A stretch of 64,000 nt of DNA from Methylobacterium longum. GTDB taxonomy: Bacteria > Pseudomonadota > Alphaproteobacteria > Rhizobiales > Beijerinckiaceae. Within the stretch, counting starts at the first letter, position 1. Each line of letters opens with the position of its first letter. The stretch is taken from NCBI RefSeq assembly GCF_022179385.1, contig NZ_BPQS01000016.1, positions 1 through 64,000 of the forward strand, written 5' to 3'. Position numbers and translations under genes: made by a program. The notes beneath the pieces are model-generated. The model saw only the letters and a program-made list of their open reading frames with translations, was not told where the DNA came from and searched no databases. Of the stretch, positions 63,857 to 64,000 are shown one piece after another.

Positions 63857-64000
63857 GACGCTATCCTCGGATGTCGGTCGTCGGCGGCGCGCGGTCCGCG
63901 CGGGCGGCGCCGGTCTTCCCGGCCTGTGGGCCGGACTCAGGTCGTCGGTCTCAGATCCCGCGTGTCAGATCTCGGTCGTGTCGAGCGGATCCCGGGCCGG

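Overview
The window reads as a high-GC alphaproteobacterial chromosome, most likely Methylobacteriaceae (Methylobacterium-like). That assignment is inferred from gene content and composition; there is no 16S gene here. The window holds one large integrated element of about 48.4 kb (836-49281) lodged in the 3' end of a tRNA-Glu gene, followed by about 14.7 kb of ordinary chromosome.

Element boundaries. A complete tRNA-Glu(TTC) gene lies at 49238-49313 on the minus strand. Its last 44 nt, from the anticodon loop to the encoded CCA, are repeated exactly at 836-879. A tyrosine recombinase gene starts 150 bp inside the left copy. Both ends of the element carry a pair of TTTCCGTA repeats at an 11-bp pitch, which look like integrase arm sites. 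The sequence left of 836 resembles the right end of a second, related element, so two elements may sit in tandem at this tRNA.

Left core (1027-6358): integrase, an unknown protein, an excisionase-like HTH protein, two overlapping unknown genes, a DUF927 ATPase, and then an array of at least eight GGTGYYACA iteron-like repeats that may be a replication origin. Right core (47805-48853): two overlapping unknown genes (DUF5681-like plus a partner) behind a perfect palindrome.

Cargo (6.4-47.7 kb) is metabolic. No conjugation or capsid genes were seen. It includes three exported hydrolases, a truncated haemoglobin, a beta-propeller protein, an oxalate/formate-type antiporter, a sorbosone-dehydrogenase-like lipoprotein with a DUF2231 membrane protein, a porin, an Ntn-hydrolase-like gene, a coupled kinase plus divergent enolase, a SoxCD-type sulfite dehydrogenase pair, a slipin, an exported class II aldolase, cardiolipin synthase, a haem-motif/propeller protein, 3-hydroxyacyl-CoA dehydrogenase, two exported MmgE/PrpD proteins around an exported amidase, an arylformamidase-like hydrolase, a cytochrome P450 and a large SPFH-like protein. 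Many enzymes of normally cytosolic families carry Sec or Tat signals here, which suggests periplasmic catabolism. The modules are separated by about eleven copies of one dispersed intergenic repeat, all in the same orientation and found only in the cargo. IS3 (decayed), IS110 and IS256 elements, two MITE-like elements and several gene remnants show repeated accretion.

Chromosome (49.3-64 kb): cobalamin genes cobU-cobO-cobQ and divergent cobD/cobC, two MFS transporters, a 2-hydroxyacid dehydrogenase, then a malonate block (malonyl-CoA decarboxylase, TetR regulator with a DUF4188-like partner, malonyl-CoA synthetase), ending in a YqjD/DUF883-like membrane protein.
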